From positions 186,001 to 250,000 of the forward strand of contig NZ_JAUSSZ010000003.1 of NCBI RefSeq assembly GCF_030812595.1: a DNA stretch of 64,000 bases, given 5' to 3'. This document shows positions 33,510 to 41,836 of the stretch, piece by piece. The translations under genes were made by a program, and so were the position numbers. The DNA is from Arthrobacter bambusae. GTDB lineage: Bacteria; Actinomycetota; Actinomycetes; Actinomycetales; Micrococcaceae. Each line of letters opens with the position of its first letter. Position 1 is the first letter of the stretch. The notes under the pieces are model-generated. The model did not search any database. It was not told the DNA's origin and was given only the letters and a program-made list of their open reading frames with translations.

Positions 33510-33800
33510 ATGGATCTGAAGAAGACGGTGGCAGGTATCGCGCTCACGGGTGCGCTGTGTTCGGTGGCAGGAACTGCGGTCGCTGGCACCCAGTATCCCG
33601 CCGAAGGCGGCACGTGGAACTACGGCTACAACATCGGTATCTATTCCGATTACATGCACGGAAGCCGGTGCCATGGCTCATCGGTTCGGAACGACTGGGG
33701 CTACAACAGCAGCATTAATACCGCTGGCGGTTACTGGGCGAACGCTTGGCACTCCGGAAACATCTGGACACACAACTCCTGGTACCACCGGGTCTGCTAA
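33510..33800 (+). CDS. Lactococcin-972-family bacteriocin precursor
   Basis: 96 residues from ATG 33510, with GGGGGAA upstream. A Sec signal peptide of 25 residues ends in GTAVA, giving a mature peptide of about 71 residues starting GTQYPAEGGTWNYGYNIG. The family marks are the EGGTW-YG opening, YSDYMHGSRCHGSSV in the middle and the aromatic C-terminus. Lactococcin 972 itself blocks septum formation by binding lipid II. Two cysteines (in SRCHG and HRVC) could form a disulfide, which the founder lacks. It is followed by the family's membrane protein and ABC ATPase. Confidence 0.9.
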   Translation: MDLKKTVAGIALTGALCSVAGTAVAGTQYPAEGGTWNYGYNIGIYSDYMHGSRCHGSSVRNDWGYNSSINTAGGYWANAWHSGNIWTHNSWYHRVC

Positions 33801-33828
33801 CCGGAAGGTATTCCTGCCTGGCTAATGG

Positions 33829-33862
33829 CCGCCCGGCGGACCTTCCACATTCCGCCGGACGG
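33829..33862 (+). terminator. Hairpin between the bacteriocin gene and its export/immunity genes
   Basis: CCGCCCGGCGGA (33829-33840) can pair with TCCGCCGGACGG (33851-33862), 11 of 12 positions, with a 10-base loop. Only CATTTT follows, 9 bases later, so it may act as a partial terminator or RNA-stabilising element giving more precursor than transporter message. Confidence 0.55.
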
Positions 33863-33891
33863 ATTCACACCATTTTGAGGACCCGTCCTAA

Positions 33892-35895
33892 ATGTTAAAG
33901 TTACTTGTACGAATTACGTCATTGGGTATAGCCGTGTTCTTGTCGGTGTTGGCAGGAATCTATATATCGGCAGCCGAGGAAGCATTCCCCCGAGGTTCTG
34001 AATTTACGGCGAGCCTGGATTTCTCCCGAGTGCAAATGCCCAAAGCCCAAGTCATTTCCGAGTTGGATTCACTGGCGGACGCAACAGGTCTTCACCTGGC
34101 CAAAGTCGTTGCAGATCCTGAGGACTTCTTCAATTCACGATCGCTGTACGCCTTCGGCAAGGAAGCGCCGCTGACCGCGCAGGAGCTTGAATGGTTCAAA
34201 GCCGGCATGCATGGTCAGCTACGATCCGCGCATGAACTCGGTACCGCCTCCCTGAGCGGCCCCTACGTCTACTCGGGGTCCGAAAGCGCGACGCTGCATC
34301 TGACGCAATGGCTGGACACCCACCTTGTGAAGCGCAACATTTCCGCAAAGGACACCGTCGGTGTCCTCCAACAGGCACTGTTGGGCACGGGCGCTTGGCT
34401 GACCTTCCTGACGTGTCTGGTCCTCCTCATAACCCTGGTGATCGCGTGGTACGTCCTGCGTGCCAAGGCACGCACACTGAAGGTCTTATGCGGTACCCCC
34501 GCCAGCAAGATCGTCCTCGAGGACCTCCTCTCCCTGTTCCGGGTCGTGGCGATCCCCGCGGTCGTCGGCGTCCTTGCAGCCCTTGTCGTCGTTACTGCCC
34601 AAGGCAAGGCCTCCTACCTGACGTCCTTCACGCTCACTAGCGCCGCGTTCCTAAGCTGCGCCCTGGCCATGATGGTCCTGTGTGCGCTGCTGGTGAGTGC
34701 GTTGACGTGGCCGACCGTGGACGGTATCGCCTCGCGCCAGCCTCCCGAGAAACATTTCCAGCGGATCAGCGAACTACTCAAGGCAGCGACCCTTGTCTTG
34801 GTGACTGTGACGCTGCCCGTCGTCGGAGCGTCCATCGCCGAGGCGACGAACCTTTCAAACCAAGGCGCCCAGTGGGAGGTCTTGAAAGACCAGGTCTCAC
34901 TGCGCGTAGGCGTCCGTTCGGATGCCGAGTTTCAGAGCCGGCAAGCAGAACTGCACAACCTTGCCGACGCCGCTTCCAGCACCGGCAAGCTGACCCTTTC
35001 CTACGCCATCAAGCCCGAATACCTTGTCAGACAGGACGAGACCGGGTCGGCCGACCTCGGCGGCTACGACGGAGTGGTCATCGCAAATCCCAACTACCTC
35101 AAGGCGATCTCGCCGCTCATCGCTTCTGATCCTTCCACGGGCGACCCGCTCGGGGCGCAAGGTACGAAGGTTTCCTTCGATGAACTCCCGGCAACCCTCA
35201 AGGACTATCTGACCAGACAGTTCCCACTGTGGAATCGAGCCGGCGACAACCTCAACGGGCTGGACCAGTCGCTCCAAAACTACCGATACACGGGGCAGCA
35301 AGAATTCCCTGCGCTTGCGCCCGTTCTTGGCGAGATGACCCATTTCCGGAACCCTCTCGTCATCGTCGTGGCCGACCCCGCCAAGACTTTCAACAACAGC
35401 ACCATCGGCGGCTTCCTGACCACGGCGAATCTCACCTTCAACGACGCAGGCTGGGTCCGCGACTACCTCGCCGGACATTCCCTGGGGAGCGCGGTTCTCT
35501 CGGTGGACCGCATTTCGGACGCCGCCCTCTACAACAGCCAGCTCCAAAACCAGTCCGCGGGCATGAAGACACTATCCTTCACCCTGGTCCTCCTCGCACT
35601 CACCATGAGCACTGCGGTTTCGGCCCTCGTCTACGCCCTCTCCAAAGCCCGGCGCATCTTCGTGCAACGCACTTCAGGCTGGACGTGGCTCAAATCCCTC
35701 ACCCGCCGCCTGGCGTGGGAGGGCGCGCTGGCCCTGGTGCTGGCAGTCGCCATGTACTTCGCCCTCGGCGCCGGCGCCCGTCCGGACGTTTGGTGGGCCT
35801 TGATCGCCGTCCCGCTCTATGTGCTCATCAGTCTCACCATGCATATCAGCTCGGCACGAGGAGTGTTCAGACGGCTCCTTTCCCGGGCAGCCTGA
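33892..35895 (+). CDS. Bacteriocin-associated integral membrane protein (DUF1430 type)
   Basis: 667 residues with about eight membrane helices: one at residues 5-25, a group around 165-310 and three after 560. The N-terminal helix and the long extracellular region (310-560) with NPNYLKAI and NPLVIVVADPAKTF match the membrane protein that always accompanies lactococcin-972-type genes. It works with the ABC ATPase next to it in export, immunity or both; the family's exact role is not settled. Its start has only a distant GAGGA. G+C content at its 5' end is lower than in neighbours. Confidence 0.88.
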   Translation: MLKLLVRITSLGIAVFLSVLAGIYISAAEEAFPRGSEFTASLDFSRVQMPKAQVISELDSLADATGLHLAKVVADPEDFFNSRSLYAFGKEAPLTAQELEWFKAGMHGQLRSAHELGTASLSGPYVYSGSESATLHLTQWLDTHLVKRNISAKDTVGVLQQALLGTGAWLTFLTCLVLLITLVIAWYVLRAKARTLKVLCGTPASKIVLEDLLSLFRVVAIPAVVGVLAALVVVTAQGKASYLTSFTLTSAAFLSCALAMMVLCALLVSALTWPTVDGIASRQPPEKHFQRISELLKAATLVLVTVTLPVVGASIAEATNLSNQGAQWEVLKDQVSLRVGVRSDAEFQSRQAELHNLADAASSTGKLTLSYAIKPEYLVRQDETGSADLGGYDGVVIANPNYLKAISPLIASDPSTGDPLGAQGTKVSFDELPATLKDYLTRQFPLWNRAGDNLNGLDQSLQNYRYTGQQEFPALAPVLGEMTHFRNPLVIVVADPAKTFNNSTIGGFLTTANLTFNDAGWVRDYLAGHSLGSAVLSVDRISDAALYNSQLQNQSAGMKTLSFTLVLLALTMSTAVSALVYALSKARRIFVQRTSGWTWLKSLTRRLAWEGALALVLAVAMYFALGAGARPDVWWALIAVPLYVLISLTMHISSARGVFRRLLSRAA

Positions 35896-35924
35896 CCGCC
35901 ACCACGACCATTCGAAAGGTTCCC

Positions 35925-36572
35925 ATGGACATCAAAGCAGACAATGTCACCGTCACCATCGAAGGAAAAAAGGTGTTGGACGGACAAAGCGCCCACGGCC
36001 TGCCTGGAAAGACTCTGGCGCTGATCGGGCCTAGCGGGTCCGGAAAGACCACCCTTCTCAACGTTCTCGGCCAGCTCCTCCGCGTCGATGGTGGCCGCGT
36101 AACCGTCGGCGGGCAAGACGCCACCAAATGGGATGACCGGCGAAGGCGCCGCTTTTGGCAGCAACACGCTGCGTTCGTCTTCCAGGATTACGGGCTCATT
36201 GACGAAGAATCAGTCGAATACAACGTCGCCCTCTCCCATCTTTCACTCCTCGGACTTCAGCGGCGCCAGAAAGCCGCCGTCGGGGAGGCGCTCGAACGAG
36301 TAGGGCTCACCGGCCGCGGCAAGGAGAAAGTATCAACCCTCAGCGGCGGCGAAAAGCAACGCGTGGGCCTGGCCCGGGCGATGTTCCGCTCCGCCGACAT
36401 CATTTTCGCCGACGAGCCCACCGCGTCCCTCGACTTGGATAACCGGAACCTCGTCACAGGCTTCCTCCAGCAAGAGGCCGCCCGCGGCGCCGCTGTCGTT
36501 ATTGCCACCCACGATGAGGCCCTCATGAACGCCTGCGACACAACACTTCGACTAGGACTCGAGCGGAGCTAG
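35925..36572 (+). CDS. ABC transporter ATP-binding protein, lactococcin-972 group
   Basis: 215 residues from ATG 35925, with AAAGG upstream. The ABC marks are complete: Walker A GPSGSGKTT, Q-loop VFQDYGLI, signature LSGGEKQRV, Walker B IIFADEPTASLD and the switch histidine ATHDEA. It belongs with the MacB/LolD-like ATPases used with DUF1430 membrane proteins. It powers the putative bacteriocin export or self-protection complex. Its stop codon overlaps that of the convergent dnaB gene. Confidence 0.9.
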   Translation: MDIKADNVTVTIEGKKVLDGQSAHGLPGKTLALIGPSGSGKTTLLNVLGQLLRVDGGRVTVGGQDATKWDDRRRRRFWQQHAAFVFQDYGLIDEESVEYNVALSHLSLLGLQRRQKAAVGEALERVGLTGRGKEKVSTLSGGEKQRVGLARAMFRSADIIFADEPTASLDLDNRNLVTGFLQQEAARGAAVVIATHDEALMNACDTTLRLGLERS

Positions 36573-37948
36573 AACCCGCCGCCAGTCTCGCCGGCCATAT
36601 TCGCGAAGCGGGAGTAATGGCCCTGGAAGGCAACCACAATGTCCTTGGTGGGACCGTTACGGTGCTTGGCGATGAGGATGTCGGCCTCGCCGGCGCGCGG
36701 GGACTCTTTGTCGTAAACGTCCTCGCGGTGGAGCAGGATAACCATGTCGGCATCCTGCTCGATGGAGCCCGATTCGCGGAGGTCCGAGACCATGGGCCGC
36801 TTGTCCTGGCGCTGTTCGGAGCCACGGTTGAGCTGCGAGAGCGCGATCACCGGGACCTGGAGCTCCTTGGCCAACAGCTTGAGGGCACGCGAGAATTCGG
36901 AGACTTCCTGCTGGCGGGATTCCACTTTCTTGCCGGAGCTCATGAGCTGCAGGTAATCGAGGATCACCAGTTTGAGGTCGTGCTGCTGCTTCAGCCGGCG
37001 GCACTTGGCCCTGATTTCCATGAGGGACATGTTGGGGCTGTCGTCGATGAAAAGTGGTGCATCGTTCATGCGGCCCATGGTGGTGGCGATCTTGGACCAC
37101 TGCTCGTCCTTGATGGTGCCCTTGCGAAGGTCCTGGAGGCCAATGGTGGCCTCCGCGGAGAGCAAGCGCATCGCGATTTCATTGCGTCCCATTTCCAGGG
37201 AGAACATCACGGTGGCGAGGTTGTTCTTGATGGCAGCGGAACGGGCGAAGTCCAGCGCGAAGGTGGACTTACCGACGGCGGGGCGCGCGGCGATGACGAT
37301 CATCTGGCCCGGGTGCAGGCCATGGGTGAGCTCATCGAGTTCGTAGAACCCGGTGGGGACACCCGTCATGCCCTCTCCACGGTGCCCGGATGCCTCGATC
37401 TCGTCAACGGTGGACTCCATGACGTCCTTGAGCGCCACATAGTCTTCCGCAGTGCGGCGCTCGGCCACGGCGTAGATCTCGGCCTGGGCCTGGTTGACGA
37501 GGTCTTCAACCTCACCGTCCTGGCCGTAGCCCATCTGGACGATCTTGGTACCGGCGTTGACAAGTCGGCGCAGGACGGCGCGCTCGGCGACGATTTCGGC
37601 ATAGTAGCCGGCGTTGGCCGCGGTGGGCACGGTTTGGATGAGCTCGTGCAGGTAGGCGGGGCCGCCGATCCTGTTGATCTCGCCGCGTTTGGTCAGCTCG
37701 TCGGACACCGTGACGGCGTCGGCAGGCTCGCCGCGGCCGTAGAGGTCGATGATGGACTCATAGATGGTCTCGTGGGCCGGGCGGTAGAAGTCATGGCCGC
37801 GGACGATTTCCACGACGTCGGCAATGGCGTCCTTGGAAAGCATCATGCCGCCGAGGACCGATTGCTCAGCGGGAATGTCCTGCGGAGGCCTGCGGCTTGC
37901 GTCCGAGGTCCGGCCGCCCTCGATCGAGTCCAAGTGCGTAACTGACAA
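36569..37948 (-). CDS. dnaB: Replicative DNA helicase
   Basis: 459 residues from TTG 37948, chosen because GGAGG lies 6 bases upstream and the protein then starts SVTHLDSIEGG; the frame extends to 38146 but without homology. The N-terminal domain (IPAEQSVLGGMMLSKDAIADV) is followed by the RecA-like motor with Walker A ARPAVGKST and LVILDYLQLMSS. It unwinds DNA at the replication fork as a hexamer. No intein is present. It is encoded downstream of rplI in the usual order, but three unrelated genes now lie between. Confidence 0.96.
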   Translation of the reverse strand: MSVTHLDSIEGGRTSDASRRPPQDIPAEQSVLGGMMLSKDAIADVVEIVRGHDFYRPAHETIYESIIDLYGRGEPADAVTVSDELTKRGEINRIGGPAYLHELIQTVPTAANAGYYAEIVAERAVLRRLVNAGTKIVQMGYGQDGEVEDLVNQAQAEIYAVAERRTAEDYVALKDVMESTVDEIEASGHRGEGMTGVPTGFYELDELTHGLHPGQMIVIAARPAVGKSTFALDFARSAAIKNNLATVMFSLEMGRNEIAMRLLSAEATIGLQDLRKGTIKDEQWSKIATTMGRMNDAPLFIDDSPNMSLMEIRAKCRRLKQQHDLKLVILDYLQLMSSGKKVESRQQEVSEFSRALKLLAKELQVPVIALSQLNRGSEQRQDKRPMVSDLRESGSIEQDADMVILLHREDVYDKESPRAGEADILIAKHRNGPTKDIVVAFQGHYSRFANMAGETGGGF

Positions 37949-38084
37949 AGCCGTCCTCCATTGTGTACCGCGGCAGATAACTGTTGCCGGTGGGGCGATG
38001 CCCGCTATGGGTTGCTCCGACCGCCGTGCATGCCGGCTGGTCCAAAGTGTTCCGTAGGGCACCGACAATTCTGGTTCGCCCGGA

Positions 38085-38539
38085 TTTCCACAACTTATCC
38101 ACAGACAAGTCCGTGAGCGCGCTGCTTTTCGACGGCACCAAGGCACCGTCCTCCAGAAACCGGGTTTTCCACGTACCTAAAGCAGGTACTCAGCCACGTT
38201 AGCCTTGCTTTTCCGAGGCACCAAGCGGGGCCTGTGGATAAACTGTGGAATACACACCCCTGCTTGTGCACAGTCTGTGCATGACCCTGTGGAAAGACAA
38301 ATTCTTTCTCCAGAAAATAGCGTCTGAACTGGGCAAACGTTCCTCACGGCATGTGGATCAAAAGTATTTTCTCCAACGCGTCATCCACAGGCCGACACGC
38401 GGAATCACCATCCCACCCCTGGCTCGGCGGGCTAAAGAGAGATAAATATGCCGAAATTGTGATACGCCCCACAATTTCTGCCGGAATTTGACAGGCGACT
38501 CTCAGAAGCTATGCCGAAGCAGGAATGTGCTGTGGATAA
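38085..38539. other. DnaA-box cluster upstream of dnaB
   Basis: Exact DnaA boxes (TTATCCACA or its complement) occur at 38095-38103, 38233-38241 and 38531-38539. Near matches (one mismatch) lie at about 38085, 38244, 38354 and 38383. GAAATTGTG/CACAATTTC forms a 9-base hairpin at 38453-38478. The 616-base gap 37949-38564 contains no gene. It may titrate DnaA, regulate dnaB or be part of an origin; dnaA and dnaN are not in the window. Confidence 0.7.
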
Positions 38540-38564
38540 CTGCGTTCTGACATAAGCTCTAAGT

Positions 38565-39044
38565 ATGGGTTTCACTGTGGGGGATGTACTGCTGGTCGCA
38601 ATGCCCGCGGTCATCCTCGTGGCTGTGATTTGGGCCCTGACGGCGGCATTCAAGCCACGCAACTCAGGGTTGTCCGACGCCGAGCGCTATCAACGGGAGC
38701 TGGCCGCCCGTTCGGCAGCCCACCAGGCCGCCCAAGTGCAGGCAGCAACCGCGGCCAGGGCCCGGATCGATGCATCCACAAGGCCGAGCCAAAACGCGCA
38801 ACAGCAGTCCCAGCAGGACAGCCAGGCGCGGGCCGCGCTGAGTGCGCATGTCGTGCCCGGTCCGGGAGCCGGCCAAGCCGGCTACAACGGCCCCATCCTG
38901 CCCAACGGGCAGTTGAATCCACAGCTCGCCTTGCAATTGCAGGGCATGGTCCGCAGCGGGCAGAAGATCCAGGCCATCAAACTCCTGCGCCAGCAAACCC
39001 ACTCGGACTTGTTGACCGCCAAGAACTACATAGATCGGCTTTAG
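38565..39044 (+). CDS. Membrane-anchored protein with L7/L12-CTD-like domain
   Basis: 159 residues. A single N-terminal membrane helix (GDVLLVAMPAVILVAVIWAL) is followed by a long Ala/Gln-rich helical stretch and a C-terminal unit ending KIQAIKLLRQQTHSDLLTAKNYIDRL. That unit resembles the C-terminal domain of ribosomal protein L7/L12 (KxxAIKxxRxxTxxxLxxAKxxV). The next gene encodes a related protein and starts 3 bases later, so they form an operon. Function unknown. Confidence 0.75.
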   Translation: MGFTVGDVLLVAMPAVILVAVIWALTAAFKPRNSGLSDAERYQRELAARSAAHQAAQVQAATAARARIDASTRPSQNAQQQSQQDSQARAALSAHVVPGPGAGQAGYNGPILPNGQLNPQLALQLQGMVRSGQKIQAIKLLRQQTHSDLLTAKNYIDRL

Positions 39045-39047
39045 CGC

Positions 39048-39623
39048 ATGTCATCCCTACTCGTTCCGGTCTTGATCCTGGCGGCCGTCGTCGTCGGCGT
39101 GCTGGTCATCAGCCGTATGCTCTCGCGCCGCTCCGCGGAACTCCGCGGGACTGCTGCCGCGGGCAAGGCAGCCATGGATCCCGTGGAGCTGGCCCGCGAG
39201 GCCGCCGCGAAGCTCAGCGAGGACCAGCACCGCCAGCTGTATTCCCTGATCGCCCAAGGTCAGGCCATGGCGGCAATCAAGCTGTACCTCAGTGCCACGG
39301 GAGAGGGCCTGCGCGCCTCCCGGGACGCCGTCGGCGCCCTTGCGGCGCACCCGCAGCCCTTCCGCAAGCCCGAGCCCGCCCCGCAGGACCTCATGCCCGA
39401 CGACGACGAACCGGAACGCTTCCCCTACCGTTACCGGGCCATCGTCAGCAAGGGCGACGTCACACGCGAAGTCAGCAGCAATATGCTCAATGACGAGATC
39501 TACGGACGGATCCGCACCCTGGCCAAGAGCGGCGACGTCGAAGCCGCGGCGTTGGCCCTGACCAAGCATTCCGATATCAGCATGAAGCAGGCCCGGGAGT
39601 TCATCGAGCTGCTGGACGACTAG
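39048..39623 (+). CDS. Membrane-anchored protein with two L7/L12-CTD-like units
   Basis: 191 residues. It has an N-terminal membrane helix (LVPVLILAAVVVGVLVI) and two L7/L12-like units: LIAQGQAMAAIKLYLSATGE and the later LAKSGDVEAAALALTKHSDI, each ending in an acidic helix. It is a relative of the preceding gene product and overlaps its operon. Such small domains may bind ribosomal or other partner proteins, but no role is established. Confidence 0.75.
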   Translation: MSSLLVPVLILAAVVVGVLVISRMLSRRSAELRGTAAAGKAAMDPVELAREAAAKLSEDQHRQLYSLIAQGQAMAAIKLYLSATGEGLRASRDAVGALAAHPQPFRKPEPAPQDLMPDDDEPERFPYRYRAIVSKGDVTREVSSNMLNDEIYGRIRTLAKSGDVEAAALALTKHSDISMKQAREFIELLDD

Positions 39624-39650
39624 CGCCAGGAACGCGACGGCCTGGCGCTA
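39621..39650. terminator. Convergent hairpin containing both stop codons
   Basis: TAGCGCCAGG (39621-39630) is repeated in inverse at 39641-39650. The left arm begins with the stop codon of the rightward gene, and the right arm ends with the stop codon of the leftward FMN reductase gene. It could end transcripts in both directions, although no T-run follows. Confidence 0.6.
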
Positions 39651-40274
39651 GCGCCCCGCCGTGATCCCCGCGAGGAGCTGCTCAAAAGGCAGGGATTCCA
39701 TCGCGTCCGCCTTGCGCTGCGGTTGTTCGCCACTCAGGAGCCGGGCCAACTCGCCCGCCGCCCGGTCCACGCGGACCGAAAGTGGCGACGCGCCGTCGTC
39801 GGTGTTACCCCAATCCTGGGGCCCCGCGAAAACGGAGGTCTGGGTTATGCGGGTGCGAAGGTAGGTGAAGAGGGGGCGCATGGCGTAGTCGAGCACCATT
39901 TGGTGCCGATCGGTGCCGCCTGTGGCGCCCAGAAGAACTGCCTTGCCATCCAGGGACTTCGGATCCAGAACGTCGATGAAGGACTTGAACAGCCCGCTGT
40001 AAGAGGCGCTGAAGACGGGCGTGACGGCGATGATGCCATCAGAATCCTCGACGCCGGCGATCACCTCTGCGAGGCGCGGTGCAGCGTAGCCCGTGACGAA
40101 GTTGTTGGCGATATCCACCGCCAGGTCCCGGAGTTCGATAACGTCTACCCGCACCTCGTAGCCGGCATCGCCCAGCTGGCGCTTGGCCGACGCAGCGAGC
40201 TGGTCCGCAAGGAGCCTGCTCGACGACGGTACGCCGAGTCCGGCGGAAAGGACGGTTATGCGGCGGGTCTCCAT
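39648..40274 (-). CDS. NAD(P)H-dependent FMN reductase, CE1759-like
   Basis: 208 residues with a flavodoxin-like fold. The opening RRITVLSAGLGVPSSSRLLA supplies the phosphate-binding loop, and VTPVFSASYSGLFKSFIDVL is the conserved flavin-contact strand. The subgroup usually works with a luciferase-like monooxygenase; none is adjacent. It makes reduced FMN in the cytoplasm. It is convergent with the L7/L12-like pair. Confidence 0.85.
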   Translation of the reverse strand: METRRITVLSAGLGVPSSSRLLADQLAASAKRQLGDAGYEVRVDVIELRDLAVDIANNFVTGYAAPRLAEVIAGVEDSDGIIAVTPVFSASYSGLFKSFIDVLDPKSLDGKAVLLGATGGTDRHQMVLDYAMRPLFTYLRTRITQTSVFAGPQDWGNTDDGASPLSVRVDRAAGELARLLSGEQPQRKADAMESLPFEQLLAGITAGR

Positions 40275-40374
40275 GGCGATCTCCTGTTGCTAGGCGGTTC
40301 GATGGCTTCAAACCAGAGTACATGCGTTTGCATCTATACCCCCAAACGGCAGCCCCTCCGCTTTTATTCCCCTG

Positions 40375-40895
40375 CTACAGCCGCACGGTTCCCTGGATGC
40401 ACATCACCGAGCTCCCACCCACCCAGGTCTCACCGTCCTCCGCATTGACATGGATGCGCCCCGCCCGGCCCAGGACCGTACCTTGAGCGGCGACGTACTG
40501 TTCCGGGGCCCGGCCGCTGCCGATGAGCCACTGGGCCGCTCCCGCGTTGAAGCTTCCCGTCACGGGGTCCTCCACCATGGCGTCGCCGGGAATGAATGTC
40601 CGGACTTCGAAATCGACGCCGGTACCCGGTCCGTGGGGACCGATCACACCAACCTTCATATCCCCCAACGCCGCAAGGTCCGGTTCAAGGCCGAGGACCT
40701 GCTCGGCCGACTCGAGCAGCACGCCGATCCATTGCGGGCCGTTGACAAGCCACGACGCATCCAAGAGCGCCCTGCGGGGCAGTCGGAGTCCAGCGGCCAA
40801 CTGATCCATGATTGCCTCCCCGACGGGCCCGAAGCGGGTCAGCGGAGGCGCAGCGAACGCGAGGCGACCACTTGCGAGAAAGGCCTGGTGCGCAT
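40375..40895 (-). pseudogene. PhzF-family gene with internal deletion and frameshift
   Basis: ATG 40895 begins MRTRPFSQV, the standard PhzF start, but the frame ends after 18 codons. In a second frame, RLAFAAPPLTRFGPVGEAIM resumes the family and continues to a complete C-terminal half with EDPVTGSFNAGAAQWLIGSG. Roughly 100 codons of the N-terminal domain, including the active-site region, are missing and the two pieces are out of frame. Intact relatives are about 280 residues. The open part from 40809 is only the C-terminal half and is unlikely to be active. Confidence 0.75.
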
Positions 40896-40946
40896 GGTTT
40901 CAAGGTTCACCGCTGCAGGCTATCACCGGGATGGGCGGGCAAAACA

Positions 40947-40985
40947 AAGGACCCCCGCCTCCGGAAACCGGTGACGGGGGTCCTT
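40947..40985 (-). terminator. Intrinsic terminator after rplI
   Basis: AAGGACCCCCG (40947-40957) pairs with 40975-40985. Read on the minus strand the stem is followed by TTTGTTTT, 17 bases after the rplI stop. It should end the rpsF-ssb-rpsR-rplI transcript before dnaB and the intervening genes. Confidence 0.88.
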
Positions 40986-41001
40986 CTAGCTACGTCAAGG
41001 A

Positions 41002-41454
41002 TTACTTCCCTGCAACGACCTCAAGGTCGATCACAGCAGAAACGTCCTCGTGCAGGCGGACGTTGGCCTGGTACGAACCAAGGGACTTGATGTGGTTCGG
41101 CAGTTCAACGTTGCGCTTGTCGATGGAGCCGAGGCCAGCAGCCTCAACGGCAGCAGCGACATCAGCCGGCTTGACGGTGCCGAAGAGACGACCGGACTCG
41201 CCGGCCTTCACTACGAGCTTGACCTTCTTGGAAGAAAGCGCAGAAGCCTGGGCCTGTGCAGCTTCAACCGAAGCGTGGGCACGAGCAGCGCGGGCAGCCT
41301 TGATGGATTCAACCTGCTTCTCGCCACCCTTGGTCCAGGTCAGAGCGAAGCCGCGGGGCAGCAGGAAGTTACGTGCGTAACCGTCCTTGACCTCGACAAC
41401 ATCGCCAGCAGCACCGAGACCGGTTACTTCGTGGGTCAGAATGAGCTTTGCCAT
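41002..41454 (-). CDS. rplI: 50S ribosomal protein L9
   Basis: 150 residues. The N-terminal domain starts [20 protein letters not shown] and contains [14 protein letters not shown], the rRNA-binding signature. A helix linker and C-terminal domain follow. It binds 23S rRNA helix 76. It is the last gene of the ribosomal block; a terminator follows. Confidence 0.98.
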   Translation of the reverse strand: MAKLILTHEVTGLGAAGDVVEVKDGYARNFLLPRGFALTWTKGGEKQVESIKAARAARAHASVEAAQAQASALSSKKVKLVVKAGESGRLFGTVKPADVAAAVEAAGLGSIDKRNVELPNHIKSLGSYQANVRLHEDVSAVIDLEVVAGK

Positions 41455-41471
41455 GTTAGTTAATCCCTTCC

Positions 41472-41711
41472 TTAGCCGCGGCCAGCGCCGGAGTAAGGCA
41501 GCAGAGCAACTTCGCGGGCGTTCTTGATTGCCTGGGCGATTTTGCGCTGTTCCTGCACCGTGACGCCAGTGACGCGACGGGCGCGGATCTTTCCGCGGTC
41601 GGAGATGAACTTGCGCAGCAATGCTACGTCCTTGTAGTCGATGACGGTGATGTCAGCGGCCTTCAAGGGGTTGGACTTTGGTTTGGGCTTACGGAGTTCA
41701 GCCTTAGCCAT
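41472..41711 (-). CDS. rpsR: 30S ribosomal protein S18
   Basis: 79 residues, full length, with [20 protein letters not shown] and [18 protein letters not shown]. It pairs with S6 on the 30S platform. There are no zinc-ligand cysteines, so it is the C-minus form. It lies 17 bases before rplI and 125 bases after ssb. Confidence 0.98.
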   Translation of the reverse strand: MAKAELRKPKPKSNPLKAADITVIDYKDVALLRKFISDRGKIRARRVTGVTVQEQRKIAQAIKNAREVALLPYSGAGRG

Positions 41712-41836
41712 CGTGGAGCTCCTTTTCTATGGAGCCCGTGGAATGGATCCACGGGATGGTGGTGCTCGACGGCGGTCGCCACCCGGGTGCCTCGCGGCAC
41801 GTCCGGCGGGTTCCGGCGTCGAACTTTTATGAGTAT

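Noticed and set aside
32656..36572. Genomic island bounded by transposon ends or att sites
   Set aside because: No integrase, transposase, tRNA or flanking direct repeat could be found, so acquisition is suggested only by content and remnants.
36617..37945. 442-codon rightward frame opposite dnaB
   Set aside because: Antisense shadow of a gene with full helicase motifs.
37949..38564. Chromosomal oriC called outright
   Set aside because: Actinobacterial oriC normally lies between dnaA and dnaN, neither of which is here; the DnaA boxes alone do not prove an origin.
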